DNA from: a virus
Strand: one strand, 5' to 3'
Virus record (IMG/VR): IMGVR_UViG_3300050190_000082
Coordinates: 1-64,000 of that record
DNA length: 64,000 nt
Position numbers and translations under genes: made by a program. Under the pieces are notes generated by a model. The model did no database searches. It saw only the letters and a list, made by a program, of their open reading frames with translations, and was not told the DNA's origin. How positions within the stretch are numbered: position 1 is the stretch's first letter; every line of letters starts with the position of its first letter. Shown piece by piece: positions 51,029-58,796 of the stretch.

Positions 51029-51342
51029 TAAATAATTATAAAGTAATTACCCTATGTGGGAGTACAAAGTTTAAAGATGAATTCCTAAAAGCACAAAAAG
51101 AATTAACTCTTCAAGGAAATATTGTTATCTCAGTAGGATTATTTGGTCATGCTGATGGAGATTATAAAACAGTTCTTACAGAAGAAATAAAAGTAATGTT
51201 AGATGATATGCACAAAAGAAAAATAGATATGGCAGATGAGATTTATGTAATTAATAAGAATGGATATGTAGGCAGTAATGCAAAAAGTGAAATAGAATAT
51301 GCAGAACATACAGGTAAAGTGATTAAATACTTGGAGGAGTAA
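51025..51342 (+). CDS. Nucleoside 2-deoxyribosyltransferase-like protein
   Basis: 105 aa. VITLCGSTKFKDEFLKAQKELTLQGNIVISVGLFGH and MLDDMHKRKIDMADEIYVINKNGYVGSNAKSEIEYA follow the Rossmann-like deoxyribosyltransferase fold found in many Bacillota and phages. The active-site Glu would be in the SEIEYA segment. A role in nucleoside exchange or salvage fits the nearby dNTP genes, but the biochemical activity of this short subgroup is unproven. Confidence 0.75.
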   Translation: MINNYKVITLCGSTKFKDEFLKAQKELTLQGNIVISVGLFGHADGDYKTVLTEEIKVMLDDMHKRKIDMADEIYVINKNGYVGSNAKSEIEYAEHTGKVIKYLEE

Positions 51343-51346
51343 ATAA

Positions 51347-51523
51347 ATGATTATTATCAGTGGAACAAAAGAAGAATTATTAAAATTTACAGGTGAATTT
51401 ATTCCATCTGAATGTCCTAGAGATACAAAAACCATGAGTAAAGAAAAATGTTATATTTATCAAAATTGTGAAGAATGTGCATTAGATAACGAGAAAAGAT
51501 TCATTTATAAAATTATAGAGTAG
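51347..51523 (+). CDS. Cys-containing hypothetical protein, 58 aa
   Basis: TTGGAGGAG then ATG 51347. ECPRDTKTM, KCYIYQNCEECALDNEK supply a Cys set. Function unknown. Confidence 0.6.
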   Translation: MIIISGTKEELLKFTGEFIPSECPRDTKTMSKEKCYIYQNCEECALDNEKRFIYKIIE

Positions 51524-51533
51524 GAGGAAATAT

Positions 51534-51749
51534 ATTGGATTTATCACAGTGGTTAGTAGTTATTTATTTTGTTCCTTTATTATATCAATAATATATTTTA
51601 CAATGCTTAAAGTTGAAGATTTGTTTAAAGTTGAGAAATCATACTCCAAAGATAAACATTCATATTTAAAATGTATTGGTCTTTCCTTTATCCCCATCTT
51701 AAATATAGCAATCGCTTTGAAACTTAGTTGGAAACAAATTGTAGGTTAA
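51534..51749 (+). CDS. Small membrane protein, 71 aa, apparent ATT start
   Basis: TAGGAGG (51521-51527) is 6 bp before ATT 51534, in frame with the whole protein; TTG 51535 would give only 18 codons in another frame, and GTG 51549 has no ribosome site. Two hydrophobic segments (SYLFCSFIISIIYF; LSFIPILNIAIAL). No family recognised. Confidence 0.5.
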   Translation: MGFITVVSSYLFCSFIISIIYFTMLKVEDLFKVEKSYSKDKHSYLKCIGLSFIPILNIAIALKLSWKQIVG

Positions 51750-51773
51750 ATTTTAAATTGAGGAGATTAAAAT

Positions 51774-52118
51774 ATGAAAATTTATATTGATCACAATAAG
51801 AAAATTGACCATTCACCCTGCTATGATTGTGAAACGGGAGGAGGTAGCATAAGTAGTGGAAGAGATGAAAAAGGGGAATATACTGAAACAACTACTTGTC
51901 ATGATGATTGCATAAAACTTAAATCATATTATATGAATATCAAAGAAGATTCAAGTATATATTGTAATACCTTACATATCCCTAAACGATATAAAATTGA
52001 TTTTGATAAGGTTACTAATTTAGAAGATATCTTACTAATATTAAAATCACTAAATATTACAATATCTGAGGAGTCAATCATAGGAATTGAACACTTAGTT
52101 AAAGAAATTACATATTGA
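51774..52118 (+). CDS. Cys-rich hypothetical protein, 114 aa
   Basis: TGAGGAG then ATG 51774. HSPCYDCETGGGSI and TTTCHDDCIKL form a metal-binding N-terminal part; the rest is helical. Function unknown. Confidence 0.65.
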   Translation: MKIYIDHNKKIDHSPCYDCETGGGSISSGRDEKGEYTETTTCHDDCIKLKSYYMNIKEDSSIYCNTLHIPKRYKIDFDKVTNLEDILLILKSLNITISEESIIGIEHLVKEITY

Positions 52119-52130
52119 AAGGAGTAAAAA

Positions 52131-52283
52131 ATGAGCTGGTTGAAGAAATTATTCTGTCGTCATGATTTTATTTGGGACGGGAAACATGTACATTTTATTC
52201 TTGAAGGAACAAAAACATATTACGTATGTACCAAATGTGGAAAAGAAAAGCAAGTTTGGTTAGGTAAAACTGGCAAAAAGTAA
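52131..52283 (+). CDS. Small zinc-ribbon protein, 50 aa
   Basis: GAAAGGAG then ATG 52131. FCRHDFIWDG and YYVCTKCGKEKQVW resemble one-ribbon phage proteins (C-x-H plus CxxC). Function unknown. Confidence 0.65.
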   Translation: MSWLKKLFCRHDFIWDGKHVHFILEGTKTYYVCTKCGKEKQVWLGKTGKK

Positions 52284-52306
52284 ATAAAATATTAGGAGGA
52301 ATACAT

Positions 52307-52795
52307 ATGAATATAGAATTTTTAACAGGTAAAATGCTAGGTAAAGAAATTAAGATAGAAACATTTGATAAGGATGGTAATCTTGGCATACTTATTGATA
52401 ATTTAAAGGTTGATTCTGTAGAAATCATTAAAACAATGTGGGCAGGGTACAATATAAAAGTCAATGAAAATATCAACCTCTATTTTGATTCGTTAGAACC
52501 ATGTGATTATAATGACTTGGAATATAATAAGCACTGTCTTTGCCTATTTAGGGATGATGTTGAATTAGTAAACGTCTATTTACCAGAAGGAGACAGTTGG
52601 AATGAGATGAATCCTACTATTCAAGAGATGGCAGACGAAATTAATACTAAAATAATAGATACTAAAATTAACTTATGCAATTTTTGCATCTTCTGTCCAG
52701 CAGAATGTTTAGCAAAAGAAGAAGATGTTAAATATGGTGATGGTTATGGACTAGATAATATTTATAAATGTAAGACGTATGTCGAGGCTTGGTAA
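52307..52795 (+). CDS. Hypothetical protein, 162 aa
   Basis: TAGGAGG then ATG 52307. Beta-rich first 110 residues, then LCNFCIFCPAEC, a tight Cys cluster. No family recognised. Confidence 0.6.
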   Translation: MNIEFLTGKMLGKEIKIETFDKDGNLGILIDNLKVDSVEIIKTMWAGYNIKVNENINLYFDSLEPCDYNDLEYNKHCLCLFRDDVELVNVYLPEGDSWNEMNPTIQEMADEINTKIIDTKINLCNFCIFCPAECLAKEEDVKYGDGYGLDNIYKCKTYVEAW

Positions 52796-52820
52796 TAGAA
52801 ATTAATGAAAATTTATGATT

Positions 52821-52850
52821 CTACAAGTCGCTGATAGCAAGGGTTTGAGA
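52821..52850 (+). repeat. Intergenic 30-bp element, copy C
   Basis: CTACAAGTCGCTGATAGC (52821-52838) then AAGGGTTTGAGA (52839-52850). It shares 23 of 30 bases with copy A and lies in the gap after the 162-aa gene. Confidence 0.6.
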
Positions 52851-52907
52851 ACTGTATAGGCACATATTCATAGTAAGGTTGAGTTTAAATATGATGAGGG
52901 TAGAATT

Positions 52908-52961
52908 ATGTCAGATGATATTTTAAAAGGCTTAGAGCAAGCATTTAGGAGGATAAAATGA
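52908..52961 (+). CDS. Possible 17-aa peptide
   Basis: GAGGG then ATG 52908 encodes SDDILKGLEQAFRRIK; its stop overlaps the next start (ATGA), and its tail supplies the next ribosome site. May be a coupling peptide or chance. Confidence 0.35.
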   Translation: MSDDILKGLEQAFRRIK

Positions 52962-53203
52962 ATAAAAGACAAAATAAAAAGAAGATTAAATATGTCATAG
53001 ACAATATCCAAAAAGTTAATCTTGATGAAGGTGAATTCTTGGTTTTTCAATATGATAAGGAAAAATATCGTTTCCAAGACATTGCCGAGATGGCAGAATA
53101 TATTAAAAAAGGTCTTACTACTAAAGTTATTTTTCTACCAAGTGATTTTAAAATGAAGAAGGTAAAAGATAGGACTGAGGTTGCAGGATTTTTACAGTAT
53201 TGA
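52958..53203 (+). CDS. Hypothetical protein, 81 aa
   Basis: TAGGAGG then ATG 52958. Basic start, then NIQKVNLDEGEFLVFQYDKEKYRFQDI; no family recognised. Confidence 0.65.
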   Translation: MNKRQNKKKIKYVIDNIQKVNLDEGEFLVFQYDKEKYRFQDIAEMAEYIKKGLTTKVIFLPSDFKMKKVKDRTEVAGFLQY

Positions 53204-53215
53204 GAAAGATAAATC

Positions 53216-53244
53216 TTGACTTTACAAGTAATAAATAATATAAT
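53216..53244 (+). promoter_or_regulatory. Sigma-A promoter
   Basis: TTGACT (53216-53221), 17 bp, TATAAT (53239-53244). It drives the 53286-56674 run. Confidence 0.78.
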
Positions 53245-53285
53245 ATATGTATACATATTAATGAATTTGGGAAGGAGGTTGAGTT

Positions 53286-53777
53286 GTGGGAAAGAGTTTA
53301 TTGAGTAAAACGAGTAAACCAAAGAAAGTAAATAAATATTCAGAAGTTAGCACAACTAAAAATGAATATAAGTTCAATTTGAAAGATAAGGTTGTTTATT
53401 TAGGTTTGGTTGACGAATATAAAGGGTTAGAGTGCATTATCATTAAAAAGAGTAGGAGGAAGATAATAGAGTATTATAAGGTGAAATTTGAGGATGGTGA
53501 AGAATTAGGAGATGTTGCAGGTGGCTTCCTAAGAACCAAAGAAGAATATGAGGATTTATTATTAGATCAAGAAAATAATAGCAATGAAGAAGATAGTACA
53601 AGTAATATGTCTGATGTAGAACTAAAGATTATTGAGTCTGGTTTAATTGCTATGAAGAACAAAAAATCCTGTATGTGCCAAATTTTATTTTATCAAAGAA
53701 GTTGTGAACAATGCCATTATGAAAATGTGTGTATATACTGGAAAAAAGGGATGTATGACAAGGTTAAATTTGACTAG
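53286..53777 (+). CDS. SH3/KOW-like protein with C-terminal Cys cluster, 163 aa
   Basis: GGAAGGAGG then GTG 53286. FNLKDKVVYLGLVDEYKGLECIIIKKSRRKIIEYYKVKFEDGEEL resembles a KOW/SH3 beta barrel; the end (CMCQILFYQRSCEQCHYENVC) can bind metal. Function unknown. Confidence 0.65.
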   Translation: MGKSLLSKTSKPKKVNKYSEVSTTKNEYKFNLKDKVVYLGLVDEYKGLECIIIKKSRRKIIEYYKVKFEDGEELGDVAGGFLRTKEEYEDLLLDQENNSNEEDSTSNMSDVELKIIESGLIAMKNKKSCMCQILFYQRSCEQCHYENVCIYWKKGMYDKVKFD

Positions 53778-53795
53778 AAGGGAGATATAATATAA

Positions 53796-54440
53796 TTGTC
53801 TATTAAACGCCCGTGTAGTGTTGAAAACTGTGTGTTACCTATAAAAGCTATGGGATATTGCGTCAAGCATTACACACAAATGAAAAGGCATGGAAAAATC
53901 TTAGAATATACAAGATTTGATAGTAATCAAATAATTATATTGGAAGATTTTATTGAAATAATTATTTTTCACAAAGACAAAAAATATACTGCAATAGTAT
54001 CAATGGATAAATTAGAATTAATCAAAAACCACAAGTGGAGGGTATATAAAAATTATGTACTAACAACTATTAATAATAAAAATATATATCTACATAGATT
54101 GTTGTTGAATATAGTAGACCCAAATGTAAAAGTTGATCACATTAATCATAATGGTTTAGATAATCTCAATGAGAATATAAGAGTATGTACTCAACGTGAA
54201 AATTTAATGAACACTTCAAAAAGAAAAGAAAACACATCAACTGTGATTGGGGTTGTATGGGATAAAGAAAGAAACAAGTGGAGGTCGCAAATGAGAATTA
54301 ATGGTAAGGTAACTAATTTAGGAAGATACGATAAATTTAAAGACGCTGTAAAAATAAGATTAGAAGCAGAAATAAAATATTTTCAGGAATTTGCACCACA
54401 AAAAAATTTATTTGAAGAATATGGAGTTGGTAATAAATGA
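53796..54440 (+). CDS. HNH-AP2 homing endonuclease
   Basis: 214 aa from TTG 53796. N-terminal zinc finger (CSVENCVLPIKAMGYCVKHY), HNH_3 core (IYLHRLLLNIVDPNVKVDHINHNGLDNLNENIRVC) and AP2 domain (STVIGVVWDKERNKWRSQMRINGKVTNLGRYDKF). Same architecture as the gene at 37052, except for the finger. Its stop overlaps the next start (ATGA at 54437). Confidence 0.85.
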   Translation: MSIKRPCSVENCVLPIKAMGYCVKHYTQMKRHGKILEYTRFDSNQIIILEDFIEIIIFHKDKKYTAIVSMDKLELIKNHKWRVYKNYVLTTINNKNIYLHRLLLNIVDPNVKVDHINHNGLDNLNENIRVCTQRENLMNTSKRKENTSTVIGVVWDKERNKWRSQMRINGKVTNLGRYDKFKDAVKIRLEAEIKYFQEFAPQKNLFEEYGVGNK

Positions 54441-55057
54441 TTAAGACTGAAAATATCTCAGTTATGAATTTTGAAAATGCCTTTCGTGGTATGCGCAATC
54501 CTCTTGCGAGTTGGGAACAGTCAGATAGTTATTGGGATGATTATGATAGGGAATATATCATAGGAGAAAAAGATTTAGCACTTGCGTTAAAACTCATTAA
54601 AGCAGGTTCAGACCACTCAAAATTCATGCGTCAGATATTAATATCTATGGACATTACCGCACCTCTGTATTGGTTTAAAGAGTTTGATACTTATAAGGTG
54701 AGTACAGTAGCTAACTCAACAAGTACAATGCACACACTACATAAAACAAAAATTACTCCTGAATTATTTTCCGTAGAAGGATTAGACGAAAGAAATTTTA
54801 TTCACTTTGATGATTATTGTTATTATTTAGAACTTCTAAGATGCCAATATCTCGAAACAAAAGATAAGGATATATGGATTCAGTTGATTCAAATGTTACC
54901 TTCTTCATTCAACCAAACTAGAACAGTAACATTTAATTATGCAGTAGCAAGTAATATTTATCCTTCTAGAGAGTTTCATAAACTTAGTGAGTGGCGTGAT
55001 TTTTGTAAGGTTATTAATTCATTACCATATAGTAATTTAATTACAGGAAAGGAGTAA
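54437..55057 (+). CDS. ThyX-like protein (possible flavin-dependent thymidylate synthase relative)
   Basis: 206 aa. NPLASWEQSDS...HSKFMRQILISMDITAPLYWFKEFDTYKVSTVANSTSTMH recalls the substrate-binding region of ThyX (R-H-R...S-x-N-E...) but the canonical RHR motif is not exact. This subfamily is frequent in Bacillota phages. Position next to a dNMP kinase and near dUTPase supports thymidylate synthesis. Activity uncertain. Confidence 0.5.
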   Translation: MIKTENISVMNFENAFRGMRNPLASWEQSDSYWDDYDREYIIGEKDLALALKLIKAGSDHSKFMRQILISMDITAPLYWFKEFDTYKVSTVANSTSTMHTLHKTKITPELFSVEGLDERNFIHFDDYCYYLELLRCQYLETKDKDIWIQLIQMLPSSFNQTRTVTFNYAVASNIYPSREFHKLSEWRDFCKVINSLPYSNLITGKE

Positions 55058-55060
55058 ATA

Positions 55061-55612
55061 ATGAATAAAGTTAAAATTATAGGATTCTCGGCTAAAGCCC
55101 GTCATGGTAAAGACTCAAGTTGCTTAATACTAAAAAGAAAACTAGAAGAACAAGGCAATAAAGTATTAATCCTAGCTAACGCAAATTATGTAAAATATCT
55201 TGTTGCTACTTATTTTGGAGGGACATATGAAAGGACTCCAGAGAATCGCACTTTATGGCAAAAGTTTGGGACTGAAAAAGTTAGGACTATACAACCTGAT
55301 TTTTGGGTAAATACTCTTATTGACTTTGCAAAGGTATTTGGTCAAGACTACGATTATTTTTTATTGAGTGATTGTAGATTTTCTAATGAATTTGAAAAGT
55401 GGATGATTAAAGGGTTTGATGTTACTACTGTCAGAGTTGAAAGATTAGGATTTGAAAATGATTTAACTCCTGAACAAAGATCACATATTTCAGAAACAGC
55501 ATTAGATAATTACAACTTCGATTATTACATAAAAGCAGAAAATGGATTAAATAAGTTAGAGATTGAGATTGATAAATTTATTATCTGGATGAAGGAGAGT
55601 GCTGATTATTAA
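55061..55612 (+). CDS. Deoxynucleoside monophosphate kinase-like protein
   Basis: 183 aa. P-loop IGFSAKARHGKDS at the N-terminus (GxxxxxGKDS form of phage dNMP kinases), RTLWQKFGTEKVR, YFLLSDCRFSNEFEKW and VRVERLGFENDLTPEQRSHISETAL with lid and base-binding residues. Converts dNMP to dNDP for replication. Follows the ThyX-like gene by 3 bp. Confidence 0.82.
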   Translation: MNKVKIIGFSAKARHGKDSSCLILKRKLEEQGNKVLILANANYVKYLVATYFGGTYERTPENRTLWQKFGTEKVRTIQPDFWVNTLIDFAKVFGQDYDYFLLSDCRFSNEFEKWMIKGFDVTTVRVERLGFENDLTPEQRSHISETALDNYNFDYYIKAENGLNKLEIEIDKFIIWMKESADY

Positions 55613-56192
55613 GCCAAAATTGTTTCTTGATTTTGATAATACAATTGTAAACGCTACTCAAAAATTCTGCTCTTGCTACAATGAAATATATAAACATCAT
55701 CCTGATTTTGTTTATGCAGAATGGAAACTAGTAGACAAATGGAGTTTTTGTGATCAATGCCCCTTAGTAACTAGTGTTGAAGACATATTTAAAATGAGAA
55801 TGTTCTTTGATGATTTACCTTTTATCAATGAGAATACATATGAAGTCTTAAAAGAAGTTAATGAGAAATATCAAATCATATTAGTTTCAATCGGTAGTCA
55901 TGGTAATATAGCTTTAAAATCAAATTGGGTTCATGAGTATTTACCATTTATTAAGGAGTGTATATTTCTTGTTAATGATGGTTGCACAATGGATAAAAGT
56001 CTAGTAGATATGAGCATAAGAGATAATGAATATCACCCAATATTTATAGATGATGTTGTTTCAAATCTTGATAGTTCTAATGCTAAATATAAGGTGGCGT
56101 TTGGAGATATTCATGAATGGAACAGGAATTGGGATGGAGATAGGTGCATGAACTGGACTGAGATTGGTAATTTGCTATTAAAAGATAGGTAA
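55605..56192 (+). CDS. HAD-family 5'(3')-deoxyribonucleotidase-like protein
   Basis: KPKLFLDFDNTIVNA contains the DxDxT motif I of HAD phosphatases; ILVSIGSHGN is motif II and PIFIDDVVSN motif IV. About 195 aa, as in 5'-nucleotidases of the NT5C group. AAGGAG (55592-55597) is 7 bp before ATT 55605; GTG 55599 is only 1 bp away, so ATT is plausible. It balances dNMP pools with the adjacent kinase, whose gene it overlaps. Confidence 0.8.
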   Translation: MIKPKLFLDFDNTIVNATQKFCSCYNEIYKHHPDFVYAEWKLVDKWSFCDQCPLVTSVEDIFKMRMFFDDLPFINENTYEVLKEVNEKYQIILVSIGSHGNIALKSNWVHEYLPFIKECIFLVNDGCTMDKSLVDMSIRDNEYHPIFIDDVVSNLDSSNAKYKVAFGDIHEWNRNWDGDRCMNWTEIGNLLLKDR

Positions 56193-56233
56193 ACCAAATA
56201 TAATAATAATATAATAATAAAGGAGATTAAAAT

Positions 56234-56674
56234 ATGACAGTAGTGGATTATAATATTTCTCCATGCAAAAAATGTGAACGATTTGCTTCATCGTGTGATT
56301 TCCCTTGTCAACAATATTCTGATGCTGAATTAGAGCAGGATTTAGCAAAAAAGAATAGAGATATTGAATTAAGTTATGAGATAGAGAAAGAGACTGTTAA
56401 AGTTAATAACGATACAGATATTGAGAATTTTCTTGATTATTCTGTAGAAGATATAGAATGGTTTCAGATATTAAATGGCAAAAGAACATTTAATGAATTA
56501 TTTGATAAAAAAGCATTGTTAGAAATGATGTGGAAAAAGCATGAGAAATATTGTGAAGACAATGGTTTATGTCCTGAATGTAGAGGATTTATGGAGAAAT
56601 ATCCCTCTTATGAAGATGTTCGTGGAGCAAAAGGGTTAGTGGAGTATGAATATAAGTGTAGTAAGGGATGTTAG
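56234..56674 (+). CDS. Zinc-binding hypothetical protein, 146 aa
   Basis: AAAGGAG then ATG 56234. CKKCERFASSCDFPC and later LCPECRGFM...YKCSKGC give two Cys sets around a helical middle. Last gene of the 53286 run. Confidence 0.65.
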   Translation: MTVVDYNISPCKKCERFASSCDFPCQQYSDAELEQDLAKKNRDIELSYEIEKETVKVNNDTDIENFLDYSVEDIEWFQILNGKRTFNELFDKKALLEMMWKKHEKYCEDNGLCPECRGFMEKYPSYEDVRGAKGLVEYEYKCSKGC

Positions 56675-56690
56675 GACAGTAAGTATTTGT

Positions 56691-56728
56691 AATAGACTTT
56701 ATGCTCAATATAGAGTGTGAAGTCTATT
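56691..56728 (+). terminator. Hairpin closing the nucleotide-metabolism run
   Basis: AATAGACTT (56691-56699) pairs with AAGTCTATT (56720-56728); no long T-run. Confidence 0.5.
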
Positions 56729-56748
56729 AAACTATATATAATATTAAC

Positions 56749-56777
56749 TTGACTTTAGTATGGATTAGTAGTATAAT
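56749..56777 (+). promoter_or_regulatory. Promoter for the second EDxHD homing endonuclease
   Basis: TTGACT (56749-56754), 17 bp, TATAAT (56772-56777), 45 bp before ATG 56823. Confidence 0.78.
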
Positions 56778-56822
56778 ATAGGTAGTGGTAAGTATGTTTA
56801 TTTCGAGGGAGGTTTAGAATTT

Positions 56823-58670
56823 ATGTTGATTACTAAAGAAGTTGAAGTGGGATTAAAATCACAAACCATAAAATGGTATGAAGATAAAGGTTATGAGATA
56901 CCAAGAAGGATAGATAAGTATGGGAAGAACCGTGTTAAAAAGGGAACAAAAATTAAAGTGAAAGTAGAGGATCTAACTGATAGTTCAGATGTGCCAGTTA
57001 ATGTTCAATGCGATGGTTGCGGAGAATTATTAGAAGATATAAGATGGCATTCCTATAAAAAATGTGTAAAACAAGATGGTAAATATTATTGCCTTAAATG
57101 TGCAATGAGATTATATGGTTCGGTAAATCTAAAGAAAACCTTATTAGAGAAGAGTATATCTTTCTACCAATGGTGTTATACTAATCTTTCTAAAGAATTA
57201 GCAGATTATATATTATTGAGATGGGATTATGATTTAAACATTGATGAATATGGTAAAAATATAAGCCCTGAAGATGTTTGTATTTGTTCTTCTCTTTCTA
57301 AGGGAAAGGGATATTGGTTTAAATGTTTAGATCATCCTGAACATGATTCTGAACAGAAAAGTATCATAGATTTTACAAGAAGACAAAAAACAAGTCTTAA
57401 TTGTATTCAATGTAACATGATAGTAGTAACTCACCCTGAATTGGTAAAATATTTAGTAAATAAAGAGGACGCATATAAATACTCCATAGGATCAAATGTC
57501 AAAATACCAATGAAATGCCCTAATTGTGGATTTGAAAAAATGATGTCCCTTAATACCTTATTTAGAGGATTTGGCTGTTCGAGGTGCTCTGATGGCGTGA
57601 GTTATCCTGAGAAGTTTTTATTTTCAATGTTGGAGCAGTTAGATGTAATTTTCAAGGTTCAGTTAAGTAGTAAAACCTTTGAATGGTGCAAAACTTATAA
57701 ATATGACAATTATATAGATAATATGAGTTGTATAATAGAAACTCATGGAATCCAACACTATGAAGAAATCAAGGGGAGTTGGAAGATGACTTTAGCTGAA
57801 ATACAAGAAAATGATAAATCTAAAGAAAAGATCGCTAAAGAAAACGGAATAATGAGTTATATAATTTTGGATTGTAAGCACTCAAATACTAAATGGATTA
57901 AGAATAGTATAATAGAAAGTGATTTACCGAGGGTATTAGGGTTTAAAGAAGATGATGTAAATTGGCTTGAATGCCATGAATTAGCTTGCTCAAGTTTAGT
58001 TAAAATAGCGTGTGAACTCTGGAATAGTGAAATTAAAAACACAACATATATAGCAGATAAATTAAAAGTAGATAAACATACAATTGTAAAATATTTAAAG
58101 CAAGGCGTTGAATTAGGTTGGTGTGATTACGATCCAGATGAAGAAAAAAAGAAAAGAAGTATTTCAATGAAAGAATTAAACTCTAGAAAAATGATTTGTT
58201 TAACGACTAAAGAAGTATTTGATTCTCAAACAGAAGCTGAGCAAAAATATTCTATAATAAATATATCTGCATGTTTTGGCAAAGGAAGACAAAAATCAGC
58301 AGGAAGACATCCTGAAACGGGTGAGAAATTAGTATGGATGTTCTATGATGAATATTTAGTTAAATCACAAATTATAGGGTGGTGTGAAGAATATATAAAC
58401 AGTCACAATGGTAAAATAATCTGTCTGACTACAAATGAAATCTTTAATCAGCAATCTGAAGCATGTAATAAATACAACATATCTCCTTCGTGCATATCTA
58501 TGTGTTGTAGCAATAAATACAAGTCAGCAGGCAAACATCCAGATACAGGAGAATTATTGAAGTGGATGAATTATGGTGAATACATTAAAGCTCAAAAATC
58601 AGATTTACCTCCTGTGGATAACTTTCAAAGCACAACCAATAATAATAGTAAGATAAACCATTTTGTATAA
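56823..58670 (+). CDS. Free-standing homing endonuclease, paralogue of the 2493 gene
   Basis: 615 aa. It matches the 592-aa protein domain by domain: Cys pairs (CDGCGELL, YYCLKCAMR, CIQC, CPNCGFE, CSRC), FYQWCYTNLSKELADYILLRWDY, YPEKFLFSMLEQLDV, YKYDNYIDNMSCIIETHGIQHYE, an HTH (IADKLKVDKHTIVKYL) and two C-terminal repeats (MICLTTKEVF..., IICLTTNEIF...). YRYDFYI of the first copy is YKYDNYI here, so an active-site-region residue differs. It has its own promoter. The two copies bracket most of the window. Confidence 0.8.
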   Translation: MLITKEVEVGLKSQTIKWYEDKGYEIPRRIDKYGKNRVKKGTKIKVKVEDLTDSSDVPVNVQCDGCGELLEDIRWHSYKKCVKQDGKYYCLKCAMRLYGSVNLKKTLLEKSISFYQWCYTNLSKELADYILLRWDYDLNIDEYGKNISPEDVCICSSLSKGKGYWFKCLDHPEHDSEQKSIIDFTRRQKTSLNCIQCNMIVVTHPELVKYLVNKEDAYKYSIGSNVKIPMKCPNCGFEKMMSLNTLFRGFGCSRCSDGVSYPEKFLFSMLEQLDVIFKVQLSSKTFEWCKTYKYDNYIDNMSCIIETHGIQHYEEIKGSWKMTLAEIQENDKSKEKIAKENGIMSYIILDCKHSNTKWIKNSIIESDLPRVLGFKEDDVNWLECHELACSSLVKIACELWNSEIKNTTYIADKLKVDKHTIVKYLKQGVELGWCDYDPDEEKKKRSISMKELNSRKMICLTTKEVFDSQTEAEQKYSIINISACFGKGRQKSAGRHPETGEKLVWMFYDEYLVKSQIIGWCEEYINSHNGKIICLTTNEIFNQQSEACNKYNISPSCISMCCSNKYKSAGKHPDTGELLKWMNYGEYIKAQKSDLPPVDNFQSTTNNNSKINHFV

Positions 58671-58683
58671 GTGTCTTTTGTAT

Positions 58684-58785
58684 GTCTAAATTCTAGACTA
58701 CCCCTGTCTAAATTCTAGACTAGTCTAAATTATTGACTAGTCTTTTCTGTGGATAAGTAGCACTTACCTAGTCTAGAATTTAGAC
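58684..58785. other. Iteron-like repeats with a DnaA box: candidate replication origin
   Basis: The 15-mer GTCTAAATTCTAGAC occurs at 58684-58698 and 58706-58720, a degenerate copy at 58723-58737 and an exact inverted copy at 58771-58785. TGTGGATAA (58748-58756) is a perfect DnaA box in reverse. AGACTAGTC...GACTAGTCT (58719-58742) with a T-run can also terminate + strand transcription. Located just past the 3' end of the replication gene. Confidence 0.6.
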
Positions 58786-58796
58786 TACTTGACATT

